Source of the DNA: Sycobia sp. Sy_11
Lineage: Eukaryota; Arthropoda; Insecta; Hymenoptera; Epichrysomallidae
Direction of reading: 5' to 3'
NCBI GenBank assembly: GCA_018907035.1
Contig: JACCIC010000036.1
Location: 1,195,001 to 1,259,000 of the forward strand
DNA length: 64,000 nt
Shown: positions 51,001 to 63,607 of the stretch, in pieces
How the letters are laid out: each line of letters begins with the position of its first letter
How positions within the stretch are numbered: position 1 is the stretch's first letter
The notes under the pieces: generated by a model
Databases searched by the model: none
What the model was told of the DNA's origin: nothing
Seen by the model: the letters and a program-made list of their open reading frames with translations, nothing else
Position numbers and translations under genes: made by a program

Positions 51001-53103
51001 ATTATTTATAATAAAAAAGGAAAATTATTTCTAATAAAATACAAAAAAATTAAATTAAATTTAATGCTTGTATAAAAACTTTTGGATTCTCTTTTAGAAA
51101 ATCTTTTAAGAGATGAGTCTGGCTAGATGTATTGCCCCATTCCTCTCTTTTTACAATATTTTTATATGTATGTTGAAATTGATTAATTTAAATTTCATAA
51201 GATCTTTTTTATATATAAATAATGAAATTAATTATTTATTGTTTTTATTTTTAAATACAATTTTTTGACCGATTGTAAGACCAAAATAATTTAGTACAAA
51301 CTATGTAGATGGGTTCACGAATGCAAGTGTGTATAAGACCCATTAGTGGTTATTAAACTTATAATAATTAATTTACATTCTGACAATTCTTTGTAAAGAG
51401 TTTAATGTAGAACTTTAATTTATTCGCTCTACAAGTATGCTAATTTTTTTTTAAATTATCTTTGAAATTAAAATAAACTTTATTATACCTTACTTCGGTA
51501 TACTATTAAGATATTTAATGAAATTTTTGACACAAATTTATTCTGTCGCTCTTGTTTTGTAAAAGAATCGATCTTACAGAAGACAAATAATGACCTCATT
51601 AATGACTTTGTTGTCTTCAAATATTTTTACGATATTAAATTTTATTTAAATTTGTAGATTTTATATGTACACATCAATAATAACAAAATCTTTTCTTAAT
51701 ATTCTGAAAAATGAATTTTATCTGCATTATTTCGTTATTTATCAATGCATTCTGTATAAAGAGGATTTAGAGAATATGTGTAAATGAATTTTTGTATGAA
51801 TAGAATGATACAAGGGCACTGATTCTCTTCTAGAATAAAATAGAAAAAATTATGAGGAGGTTTTTCTTTTATTTATAAGTGATAAGTATATAAATTTAAT
51901 GCTATTAAAATATTTGGATAAAATTATAAATAAAAATAATTATTTAATTGATTTTTTAAAATTTATTTACATTTTAGATCAAATAAATTTATTATGAAAA
52001 TAGTCATTCTTAAATAATAATCCATAAGTGTAATTGAATCTACTAAAATGTTTAATAAAATCTCTAACAATTACTAGCACATCATCGATTTTATAGATCA
52101 GTTTGTAGTTACCGGTAGAACCAGTGCCATTATCAATTTGAATAAGTGAAATGAAAGAATTTCGTGCCAAACAAGGAACCGACGTAAAATAGTTGAATAA
52201 AGATTATGAATAATATATTATTAATGTGGTTATAAATATAGAGCATCGTTAGTTGGCAGATTATAAACAAATTAAAGCATAGATAAATTGGTTTTCAACT
52301 TTTACCTGTTATACCTAAGTTATGTTTTTTTTTTAATAAAAAATAAGATTTATGTTTATATAAACATATTATTTTAAAATTATTTATTAACAAATCTTGC
52401 TTTAAATTAAAATATATTTTATTCTTATATTCATAAGTTTATTTATTTTTTAAAAATTTCTTTAATAAAATGAAAGATAGATCCACTCTGTTCTGTGTAC
52501 ATTCGAAGAAAGGTAATAACAAAAAAAAATATTTCTCTTACGCAAATATTAATTTTTTTAAATTAATTATAACACTAATTGATATTTAATCATTTTGAAT
52601 TGATGAGGGTATATTTTATTTGAATATCTAATACCAATGGTTTTCAAATAATTGAGTTTGAAACAAATCAATTATTTATAATAAAAACATAATTTTTCTT
52701 GAAAAATAAATAAAAGAAAATTTGAGAAATGACTTTACTTAAAGAGGTAAACGAAAAAATTAACATAGACTCTGGAATCTAGGCAACGCTTCATCTTTCG
52801 TTTCTATTTCGCTCGGCTACATTTGGATAAGCCGGTTTTTCGGTTGCTTTTAAGTATACCAATTGAAATAGTTGAAGATAAAAAGGTCTTGGGCGCTTGT
52901 GATGAAATATAAAGGCATAATTTCTCAGTCTTCTTCAAAGTAGTAGTTTCAATTATCATTTGAGACGGTATAACTTTCTTTTTTGTTACTGTGTCCTAAA
53001 CAAAAGGCTTTTTGTGTGAAAAGATATTGTAAGATATTTTTCTCATATCTTTGCCGAATTTGCATAATTTAAGATACAAGGAAGTTTTTGTACAGTACAC
53101 AGA

Positions 53104-53173
<70 letters not shown>
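53104..53173. repeat. Compound (CA)n(CG)n(TA)n microsatellite
   Basis: Three alternating dinucleotide arrays follow each other: CA to 53120, CG to 53136, TA to 53173. Confidence 0.93.
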
Positions 53174-53174
<1 letters not shown>

Positions 53175-53968
53175 CTTGTTACGTAGAAAGTAGATTTATT
53201 AAGTGTGCGTTGGCGCCAGGTAACACGAAGGCCTGATAATTATTTTAAGGTCAGTTCATATCAGCACTTCATGATATTTGTGAACTTTTTGTCAATACGT
53301 GATATATACTAGCTGTAATTATAATATATTTTTATCAGTATTCTTTTTTATAACAATCTTTTATACAAATTTTTACGATAGAATCAATTATTATAGATGT
53401 TCTTTATCCTAAATCATGTAATTTTATGTATAAAAGTGTTTATTGTAATAAAAAGAATGACTTTTTTCTTATATTTTAGATATCAATGTTATGCTAAATA
53501 AAATCTGTTCTACTAAATCGTTAAACAAATAAAGTGAATAGCCCTGAAAGATTTTTATAGTAATAAATTGATGTAACTTATTGAAGATATTGAATTAAAT
53601 TTTAATTTTTGGTTTTAAACGATGTTTATTTGAAGAAATGTAGGCGCTGAAATTTAATATTGTATTTATACTACAATCTTTCCATTTTTTATGGGTAGTG
53701 TGTAACGGCGGCGAAAATAGGAATTGTGTAAATGTAATTATTAGTTTTAATAATACAAAATATATTTTACGTGAGCCAGCATTGGACAAAAAACAAAAAC
53801 AAAACAAAAAAACAAAAAAAACAAAAACGTAAATAATCTTTAGGATAGTTTTACAAATGCATAGGTACCCAACGTTGAACTCTCTATTAAATTTAAGGGT
53901 GAAAAATTATTGGGGAAAAATTGCATAATTCGTCTAGTGTGTTTGTGTATATCAATATAAAAACTTAT

Positions 53969-54031
53969 AATCGTGCAAGGAATTTAAGTTCCCGCTGAGC
54001 TTTGTATTTCTAACAAATTCTTTGCACGATT
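53969..54031. repeat. Hairpin-forming inverted repeat
   Basis: AATCGTGCAAGGAATTT (53969-53985) pairs with AAATTCTTTGCACGATT (54015-54031) with one mismatch and a 29-base loop. Outer bases cttata/tataag add a second helix after a bulge. It could be a structured RNA or an eroded element. Confidence 0.6.
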
Positions 54032-54369
54032 CGATTTTTTATAAGCTTTGCAAGAACTTTGTACGCTTAGATGCTGGGCCGAAAATAGTTTTACAAAAGA
54101 CACTTTTTTTTAGTTTTGTCGTACGCGATAATAAAGAAATCATGAAGATAGAATAAAGAAGAAATCGAAGAGAAAATGGAGCTACTGCCGTTATATTCCT
54201 AAGCGACTAATAATAAATTAAATTAAATTTTAAGTGTAATACTTATATACATTACGATTATGTATTCGATAAATTATCTATAAACTTGAACAAAAACAAA
54301 TATTATTTTATTTATTATTCCTCTTTCTTCATTGTTATAACTGGACCATCCCAAATGGTAAATATATAC

Positions 54370-54371
<2 letters not shown>

Positions 54372-54425
<54 letters not shown>
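54372..54425. repeat. (TA)n microsatellite
   Basis: This is an uninterrupted TA array of about 27 units. Confidence 0.95.
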
Positions 54426-54427
<2 letters not shown>

Positions 54428-55475
54428 GTAATTATTCTATAATATTTTGCAATTATAATAAATAAATTTTTTATTTTTATTTTTTACTTTGTATTTTAAG
54501 CACAAAATTAATATTGAACTATTTGTCACGTCCTTATAAACTTCAAACAAAATTATAGACGTAATTATTAATTAATTTGTAAAACTAGTAATGTATTTAA
54601 ATTTTATTCAAAACTCAATTTTAAAATCATGTTTAAAATGTAATTCTAATTATATTATATTAAATGGATAATTATGTCTTATATACAATATCTCTTAATT
54701 ATTAACATTTATCTATAAGAATATGATGATAAATTTCAATCACATCAAATACGATAAAATTACGTTAATAATTGTATAGAGTAGAGTATTGAAACCAGCG
54801 ATTATCTTGTAAAATACAAATTTATTGATTTAGTTTATGTTTTTTTTTTTTTTTTTGTAATATCAACGTTAATTAATATTGGAAATATGTTTTGATAAGT
54901 ATTTCTAGTAACTACTAAAAGAAATAAAACTGGTTGAGGTATCGAATAATCAACGTAAATAATCAATGCTAATAAGTAATAATTAATCCTAAAAACTATT
55001 TATACTGATTCAATTAGGCTTAATACGAACATTTGTAATTCGTTAACTATTTATGATAAATCTAGAATAGCGTCAATAGGAATATATACGTGTGCATTAC
55101 GAGAAGACGAAAACGGACGAAAAACTGATGCTGAGGTAATTTGATATTGGAAATTATAATATCTATATAATAATATAATATGGTGTATGAATATAAGGAA
55201 GCAAAAATAACACGATAAATATACTTTGAGATAGTATTTATTATAACATGATGAAGGAACGTCCATCTACGAGGACGAGCTTCTAATTAAAAAATAAGAG
55301 CTCTGAGCGCTATGTATGCAATTAGAAAATCTATAAGAAATATTCAAGTTATTGAAGCATCATAAAGTATTGTCAAGCAGTGATAAAATCGTGATAAAAC
55401 CGTTCGTACACACATTACAATAGGAGCAATAAACTCTGATGCGTCTTTCACGTGCAGTTCGGCTGCTTCGATTTT

Positions 55476-55749
55476 CCAAACTTAAAATTACAACGTTAGG
55501 ATGACTTTTCTGCTGTCGTAATGTAAAATATCGTTCAACATTAATGTGGAAATTCAGTATTTACCTTTGTGTAGAAAATATATTAGATATCAGGTCAGAT
55601 TATTATCTGTTATTATTATCTATAGATACTCTAAAGTTAAAAATCAGGCTATGTCTATAAACTAACAAATATTTTTATTGGTCTTACAATACCCTTTTAA
55701 ATAGAATAAAATAAATAAATAAACAAATTGACATAAGTACAATAAATAA

Positions 55750-55818
<69 letters not shown>

Positions 55819-56391
55819 AACACTTTTAGTAGATACATTCAAACAGGCATTATGTATTTTTTTATTTCTATATAACCATTTTCCATTTAAAAAATTCATG
55901 GATAAACCCAGCGATATACCGATTAGTCGTTCTGTTCATTTTCGTCCCTCAAGTTCAAGCTCTAAAACGTTTACATATTTATGTTTCAACGAATTTCAAA
56001 ATTCATATTCCACAGTATTTTTGAAGATGTTGTTTCTAAATTTAAATAAAATTTAAAAAGTCCAATTCTCCTATTCCTACTGCCGTTCTTATTTAAATAA
56101 GAAAATTTCGTCGATGAGAATTTTTTTAAAGTCGTTATTTTAGTATAAAACATAATTAAAAGAAGGAAGAAATCACAAAATCTTCAACTCAAAATATTCA
56201 ATTAATAATAAAGTTATGTATATTTAGATAATTTTACATTCATCATTGAGCGGTATTGTTAGCCACCAACCAACGTAAAAAATTTATATACTGAATCACA
56301 AACTTATCTGAAAAAATTATTTTATATCAATCCAACCTTAAAATCATAACTTTAGGATGATTTTCGGCTGTTGTGACGTAAAATATCGTTC
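55476..56391. repeat. Diverged direct repeat pair
   Basis: Segments 55476-55536 and 56332-56391 share a cttaaaat...ttaggatga...gtaaaatatcgttc framework with scattered substitutions. They are probably two old copies of the same dispersed repeat. Confidence 0.65.
55760..55814. repeat. (TA)n microsatellite
   Basis: This is an uninterrupted TA array of about 27 units. Confidence 0.95.
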
Positions 56392-56716
56392 CATAATCCT
56401 TCACACCAAGGATGAAATATACTATTTCTTTTGGACAATTGAGAAAAAAGCTGAAAATATATGCGTTTGCATTCTGAAGTGCAAAAACTTTATATAAATT
56501 ATAAACAAGACAATATATTACTTAAGGTTAAAAAATTCAATAATTGGATTTCAATTTCACGAAATTTGTATTTATTTATTACGACGGTCATTGATGTGTA
56601 TATTACATTGAAGCGACGAGTAAATTTTGTCAAAAAAGAATTCGGTCAAAACTATACTTTTTTATTTTATTTTTTTGAATATTTATCATTTTCCGATGTG
56701 AGGCGACTTTCAAACT

Positions 56717-56874
56717 GTATATAACCATTTTTACAGTAAGTTAGGCATATATATATAATTATAGTTTTATAAAATTTATACAATTACACTTTTATCGCTT
56801 AAAACGTATACCATTATTATTCTTATAAATTCTGCATAGTTATAAGCCTAACTTACTATAAAATAGTTATATAT
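56717..56874. mobile_element. MITE-like element with about 30-bp inverted ends
   Basis: Left end tatataaccatttttacag followed by taagttaggc faces gcctaactta followed by ctataaaatagttatata at the right end. The interior is about 80 bases, AT-rich and non-coding. Confidence 0.65.
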
Positions 56875-56902
56875 GTTACTTTAAAGTCACAGAAAAGCCA
56901 AT

Positions 56903-57084
56903 AAAAATATAACATGGGGTGTGGTAAATTTTTCCCAATGTATTTTTATCGAAAGATAAGTTACAGAAAAGCGGAAAATAATGAATATTAAAAAAAATAA
57001 ATAAAAAATTGTATTTTTTGGTAAATTACCTTTCGATGAAAGTCCATTCGGAAAAATTTACGGCACCCTATGTTATATTTTTTT
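56903..57084. mobile_element. MITE-like element with about 62-bp inverted ends
   Basis: Left arm aaaaatataacatggggtgt continues to tttatcgaaagataagttac; the right arm is its near-perfect inverse, ending ggcaccctatgttatatttt. A direct repeat ttactttaaa at 56876-56885 and 57083-57092 may be the target duplication, although the left copy lies 17 bases outside the paired arm. Confidence 0.7.
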
Positions 57085-58956
57085 ACTTTAAACTAATATG
57101 TTATTTAATTATTATGTTTTGCCAAGAATATAGTGCCCTGAAAATTAATTAAAAAATAAAGGTCATCCTGCGCGCGCGATCGCCACCCATTGAAATAATA
57201 TATAATAATATTGACGTATACTGCATTAATTTTGACAATAGTAAAACTTTTTTGTTAAAAAAATATTTAACCTATTAAGGTTTAAATGTTCTGAGATTTT
57301 ATTAAATTTTCAATGTGTTTATAACACCATATATATAAGAAACATAAAAAATTTCTTGATGTAAAATTTTAAGTTCTTTTAATAATAATCAAGTGGAACA
57401 TATGAATTAGGGCGATTAAAATGTTTTTATGAATTTTTTGCATTGCTGTCTCTTAATTATAATAAAATACATTTTTTATAAACTGGTGATAAAAATCTAA
57501 AACTTTTGTAAAAATATGTACCTATTTTTTCACAAGCTATCGAGTTCAAAGAATATTCTAAAACCTTTTTAGAACTTTTGGAGACATTAGGATATAATTT
57601 TTTTTAAAAATTATTGAATTGAAGTTATAATTTTCAGAAATGTGATTTAAAAAATTTACAAAAATTAAAGACTAGACTTTGAACGATTCTGAAATAGTTA
57701 ACTATTTAGAAATTGTTACTGAACCTTTGTTTAATAAGAAATATGTTGATAAAAATTTATGTTATCTAAATTATAATATATTTTCTTGGCGTCAATGAAC
57801 TTTAATGAAAATTTCTAAGGCACAGAAATATCGGGAAATCGTTAAGTACTTACATTAATTACGATGCTAGTGATTTCTACCGCCTACTGTTTTTCCAGTA
57901 CGAAGAGTAAAAATTTTTTATACAATTCAAAAAAATTAGTTGTAAATTATAAAAGATAAAAGAAATTGTAGTGTACGTTTAGCACTAAGTCGCTTGTTCG
58001 GTTCATCAGTAAGATGATAGAGATCACTAATATCTTAATTAATGTATGTTTAACAGTACTAACCGTCACTGGTATCATATATTATTAAAAAAAATTCCGT
58101 TAAAATAACTCCTTAATTTTTTTTAGATTTTTAAACGATATTTTTAAAAATAATAGAATTTTACTTCTAAAATTCCAACATATTTATATTTTTGAGAGAT
58201 AATGTTTATTAAACTAAGTAGTTTTGCAAAAGAAAATAAGTAAATATTTTGATGAAAATTTTAGATTTTTCGCTGCCAATGTATAAAAAAAAAATCGTTT
58301 GATGTTGTCCTCGACTTCTGAATGTAAATATAATCTAATTTTAAATCTAAATTCTAAATCGAACATGATCTTTCGCAACGGTAAATATAAGACAGAGAAA
58401 TTTTTTCTTCACAAATAAAATAAGAAATCAGTTAAAGTTTACTAAAAATTCTTCGAATAAGCTTGGGTCATAATTGATTAAATCTTGGATTAAATATGTA
58501 CGTATTGTAGGAAATTATATATGTGCAGTATATGAATATTAAATCAAATAATTAACTCAGTAGATTTATATTTATATTAATATTATATTATAATTTCTAA
58601 AATGAATAATTTATTTAATACTTCAAAATATATTTCTAATATAGCATAAAATTTAAAATTGTTGCATTTGCATTTGTTTTCAATAAATAATATATAGTTC
58701 AACCGTTCAAAGAACATAAATAATTACGAGTAATATATACAATTAATTGATCTATTTTAATTATTAGAGCTATAATTGATAGAACATATAAGTTAGTTCT
58801 TAATTAATACACAATAATAATAATTCCCGCCTGTCAATTCTATATAATCTTCTCTGTATAAACGATTGTACAACTCGCTCGATATATATCTACTGCGAGT
58901 GGTGTATTTATACATCTATACGTCTTGATCTTTCTCGATAAAAATTCAATCAGCGA

Positions 58957-58987
58957 GTGTATGTATGTATGTATGTATGTATGTATG

Positions 58988-59037
<50 letters not shown>
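58957..59037. repeat. (GTAT)n(TA)n compound microsatellite
   Basis: About nine GTAT units pass directly into a TA array. Confidence 0.93.
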
Positions 59038-59044
<7 letters not shown>

Positions 59045-59086
59045 ATTTGTGTCGATAGCCGTATTTTTATTCATTGAAAAATGGAG

Positions 59087-59110
59087 CACGACAAAAAGTG
59101 TTTTGTCGTG
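59087..59110. repeat. Perfect 10-bp hairpin
   Basis: CACGACAAAA and TTTTGTCGTG enclose a four-base loop (agtg). In bacteria this shape would suggest a terminator, but the context is a eukaryotic intergenic region. Confidence 0.7.
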
Positions 59111-59520
59111 TGATAGGCATAATCAAGCTTCATTGCCATAATATTCTTTCAAACGATTCTTATGAGTTCCTTCATTAATATATTGGATATATTGGATATT
59201 CCTAAAAAGATATAATAAAGAGCGTGTTGCAAACTTAAAGTTCTCTTAGTTTTTCTTACAGAACCTGAAAACATTATATGTTTTGTAACATACTATGGCA
59301 CATTGTGCAGTGCTAGTAACTATTATTATATACAAATCTCAATAAAGAAAAAAAAATTATATACCATTCAAGAAGTTAAGATTAAAATAAACAAGTGTAG
59401 TCCGGGCAGGGTCAGAATATTAGATGGTTTGAAAATTATAGATTTATACAATTTTGTTACAAATGTTGAAAGAATACCTATTTTGTATCATGTATCTAGA
59501 AGAAATATAATCACAGTAAA

Positions 59521-59606
59521 TAACAAAAACAACAAAAACAAAAACAACAATATCAACAATATCAACAACAACAACACCAACAACGACAACGACAATAATA
59601 ATATAT
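59521..59606. repeat. Imperfect (AAC)n array
   Basis: AAC units are interrupted by AAAAAC, ATC and GAC variants. Confidence 0.85.
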
Positions 59607-60456
59607 AATAATAAAATATACTACCGCGCTAATTATGTGGATAAAAAATTAACTCATATTTTTGATTATAATCATAATAATGTATTTTAATAATATATTT
59701 ATTGCTAAATTGTTTTTGTTTCTTATATAGATACGTCTTATTCTCTGTTTGGTTGAGTGTAATGATTTTCATATATTTCTCTTGTAAGAGTAATCATTTT
59801 ATCTTAATTATATATATATTTGACATACGTTTTTTGTTATTTTACTAGTAATGTATGTATGTTAATGTAACTTACAATCATTAAAATATATGTAAGTTAT
59901 TTTAATATATAGCTTATATTTATACAATGAGCGTATATATTTATTTCCACGTTGTGTTGTTTATTTGTCAAGACAGGGAGTTTTTCTTTGCTATACTTAT
60001 TTCCACTGTATATTATATTTAATTGGTTACTGAATAAACACCTTTATAAAGAATGATAAGCTAAGACAGGACAGGAATGACTTTAATAAATCTATACCTG
60101 TGCCTATAGCTTAAAATAAATAAATCCTTTATGTAATTACAATCATATATTAGTCCATATATATATATATATATATAATGTTATATCAACATATCGAGTT
60201 TAAAGATTTCGTATATATATCGTCCCATGGGAGGCACTTGCGCGTACGGTGCGGCGCGATGTTAAAAAGTTATCCGAGAAAAAGGAGGAGTGAGCGAGAG
60301 GGAATAGGAAGAGAGAGGGAAGGCTGCGCCTATGGAATGTGAGAATCTCAATAAACGACGTCTCAATGAAAGTTGCCCGTCTGGCCGACATTTGCCGCGG
60401 TGCACGTGCTTCTTATCTTCTCCTGCGTGTATATATATATGCATACTATATAACGT

Positions 60457-60459
<3 letters not shown>

Positions 60460-60522
<63 letters not shown>
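60460..60522. repeat. (TA)n microsatellite
   Basis: This is an uninterrupted TA array of about 31 units. Confidence 0.95.
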
Positions 60523-60524
<2 letters not shown>

Positions 60525-61255
60525 ACGCGCCTGCTTCTTAGCGCACGCTGTTTTTTCCTTCACTTTACACGTGAAATCCTGGTATACTATTGGCGAAAAA
60601 ACAATCACCTTTTTATCGCTCTTACATACGTGTCTAAGCGTCAAAGTCTTGTCAAACTCGAAGGATATATAATAATGTAGTGTACTATGGAGTGTATAGG
60701 TTTATATATATATACATATATATACACACACTTTTATTCTGATGCATAAATAAATTATTTTTCGATTCTTTCGAATATTATGATCGAGAAAGAGGTCTTT
60801 GACATAAAGTAAATAGGGCGATTGGTTCACGAGTCATTATTTTCATACATAGAACTACGCATTATTGAATTGGAATAAAAAATATTTATGAAAATAATGC
60901 GATAATATACGTACAATGCAAATATTTTATATTACGTCTGAATTGCGCGGTGCAACAAAATTCACCTTATTGTTTGGTCATCAGGGGTCATGGTTCCGTA
61001 ACAATTTCGATGTCCAAAAGATAACTTGACGTTTCTGAATGTTTTTTGGGTCGTTGATTTAAAATTTCGAGGTTACCAGGCTCAATGGTGACCCCGTTTT
61101 CAGATACCATCCTTTTTTTTGTTGTTGAAAATGGTCATTAATCGGAAAAATAATAAACATTCATTTGTCATCCAATTATTTCGATAGATTGTTACATTTG
61201 AAAAATTTATTGTTTCTCGCGCATTTTTTGTAAAATCCATATTTTAAGAAGAAAT

Positions 61256-62320
61256 GACAGCAAAGCTTAGGTAAGGTACGCTTGGTAATGTACTTCAAAG
61301 CTTGTTTTCTGTTGCACTAATTAACATAATGGAATTTCACTACAGATATAATTTTTTGTTATGAAAAAAATAAATAATTTTTTGTGGCTTTTTTTCACTT
61401 TTGTAACAACGAAGAGTCTAATACATTATTATAATGAAACTTAATGTATTTTTTGCTCACTATTGTGTAATTTTATAGAGTCGTTGAGAATTTATATGCT
61501 GTTTAGAATGAAGGTCAATATTTTGGCCTGCCATCTGTAGGCTATTACGTTTTAGCTTCAAAATGAGATATTCTATTTAGACAATCATACCGCAGAAATT
61601 AAACTGCAAGACAAATATTAAACGCAAAGTAAAATTCGAGTGCACAGAGGATCGTTCTTCTCTATGCAATGCTGTAGGCGCTTGAAGTGATTTGGTGTTA
61701 TTCTATGTTTTTTGCTGAATTAATTTTTCCAGGTTAATAGGTTAAAATGTTATAGAGTTAAAGATAAGGCCAATTTCTGGGCGACATCAACAATGAAATT
61801 TTTTCCGAGTTTTTTTGGAAAAGTTAGAGTAAATTTCAATGTAATTCGATTAGTTTAATACAGAATTGTATTTTAAAGATTTTTTGTTTATTACTTAATA
61901 TCGCTAAAATAAACAGTGAAAAAATATTCCACTTTTGACGGTAGAGATAAAGAGGTAATCACTCTGTGTTCACTAATTATCCTCGAATTTCGTGTCTACT
62001 TGATATTTCTAGGTCTAATGCACTTTTTTTGAAACCTGAAGCAATGAACTATATAGGTTATGCCATAATATTAGCATAACAAGCTATAAACTGTAAGTTT
62101 TGAATCTTTAAAGTTTGTATGGGTTTATAATGAAGTTGCACCCCCGTAAGTTCAATATAAAATTAAAAAAATTACATATTGTATTATATTCCTTATTTCA
62201 AAACGAGTGCTTTAATAATATATAATATAGTTTTATTGCGTTAATTAGTACAATGTTCAATAAGCTTTGAAGTACTACCAAGCAAAGCGCGAGTTTCACG
62301 AAACTTTACAGCCATCTCCT
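61256..62320. mobile_element. Possible non-autonomous element bounded by inverted repeats
   Basis: The stretch gcttggtaatgtacttcaaa plus gctt near 61290 is inverted near 62260 as aagctttgaagtactaccaa plus gc, and the adjoining ctaattaac / gttaattag segments also match. About 0.9 kb of non-coding DNA lies between. True ends were not located. Confidence 0.5.
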
Positions 62321-63187
62321 CTTGATAGAGACAACAAAATTTATAGAATGCCATTAGAGAGAATGCCATCGAAGAGACATTATTACATATTAAAGTTAAA
62401 AAATTTTTTTTTTGAAACTTCCATTTTTGTAAAAAGATAAGATTTATATAATTGAAATCAGACTCTCTATTGCAACTTCAGCAAGTTTAAAATGCTAAAT
62501 TAGCTTGTTCAAAAAACATATATAGAAATGTCAAATTATCTCGTCGATCTTGAAATGTTTATTATGTCCATTCTATGATGTCAGGACTATACACGTATAA
62601 ATACAAATATAATCCTCGTGTATATTTATATATTTGAGTTAAAATTTTCCATGCAAAAAAAATCTTTGCTAGAGCAGTTATTGCGTATATATGTTTTACA
62701 CGGAACAATAATTATTTCTCAAATAATAATAAAAAAAAGCAAAGCACTCGATTTTTCATTTATCAATATATAGTTGTAGGTCGAACAATTAACGACGTTC
62801 AAAATCATCGAAGGAAGAAAGAAAAAGAATTCTATCATATTGTACCCATATCTTTGAGAGTAAAGCAAGACCTTGCCTTTAATTTTCTTCTCGAAGTTAC
62901 GCAAAGTCAACTGAATTGTATGCGTATATATGCGTATTCGAATCGGAGTATAATTATTGAAGATATTTTGATGCTTCTTTACGTTGGCTACTTATATGAA
63001 TTAGAAACATTAATATATATTATTATATATTGTTAATATTGAAAATGAATTTTTTTCTACAGCTATATTACTTCTTTAATCGAGCTCAATATTATTCGAC
63101 CTGACCGTGTAAAGTTGATGCTTATTTCTGCAGCCTTAAAAAGAAATTTTAGTAAAAACTGAACCTGCATACGGAATCTGTATACCT

Positions 63188-63247
63188 AACACACACACAT
63201 ACACACACACGCGCGCGCGCACAGAGAGAGAGAGAGAGAGAGAGAGA
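63188..63247. repeat. Compound (CA)n(CG)n(AG)n microsatellite
   Basis: Three dinucleotide arrays are adjacent: CA to 63210, CG to 63220 and AG to 63247. Confidence 0.93.
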
Positions 63248-63514
63248 CGAGCACACCGTACTCATACCAGCAGTTTGCCGTCCCATGCCCGTGCGCGCAT
63301 GCACGCACGCACATTATATATGTATATATTATCAGGTATATAAAGCGCATTGCATTTTTCCAAATGGACGTCATATATTACTATTAAACGTCATATCGGA
63401 GCGAATATAATTTTCTATTTGAAAGTGAAACTCTTATAACAGTTTCGTGCGCGCGCCATTTCGTAGCCAGTGTGCATTGACGTGTGCCCAGATGTATGTG
63501 TATGAGCGCGTGCG

Positions 63515-63515
<1 letters not shown>

Positions 63516-63575
<60 letters not shown>

Positions 63576-63607
63576 ACATACACATGCACACATACACATG
63601 CACACAT
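63516..63607. repeat. (CA)n microsatellite
   Basis: It is a long pure CA array followed by CA/TACA/TGCA variants. Confidence 0.95.

Larger units (their letters stand above)
51001..58950. other. AT-rich intergenic region with MITE-like repeats
   Basis: No gene is supported. Small fragments resembling the end of the dispersed family occur near 51270 (tgtaagaccaa) and 55664-55697 (aaatatttttattggtctta). Two inverted-repeat elements lie at 56717-57084 and a pair of related 60-bp segments at 55476 and 56332. Confidence 0.5.

Noticed and set aside
59087..59110. Rho-independent transcription terminator
   Set aside because: The host is a eukaryote with no bacterial-type genes nearby, so the hairpin cannot be interpreted that way.
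59303..59608. 101-codon open frame with Asn-rich end
   Set aside because: The tail is an AAC array and the first part has no known similarity or gene context.
2000..60644. Open frames encoding long alternating Ile-Tyr or Cys-Val stretches
   Set aside because: They are translations of TA, GT and CA microsatellites and have no codon bias or family resemblance.
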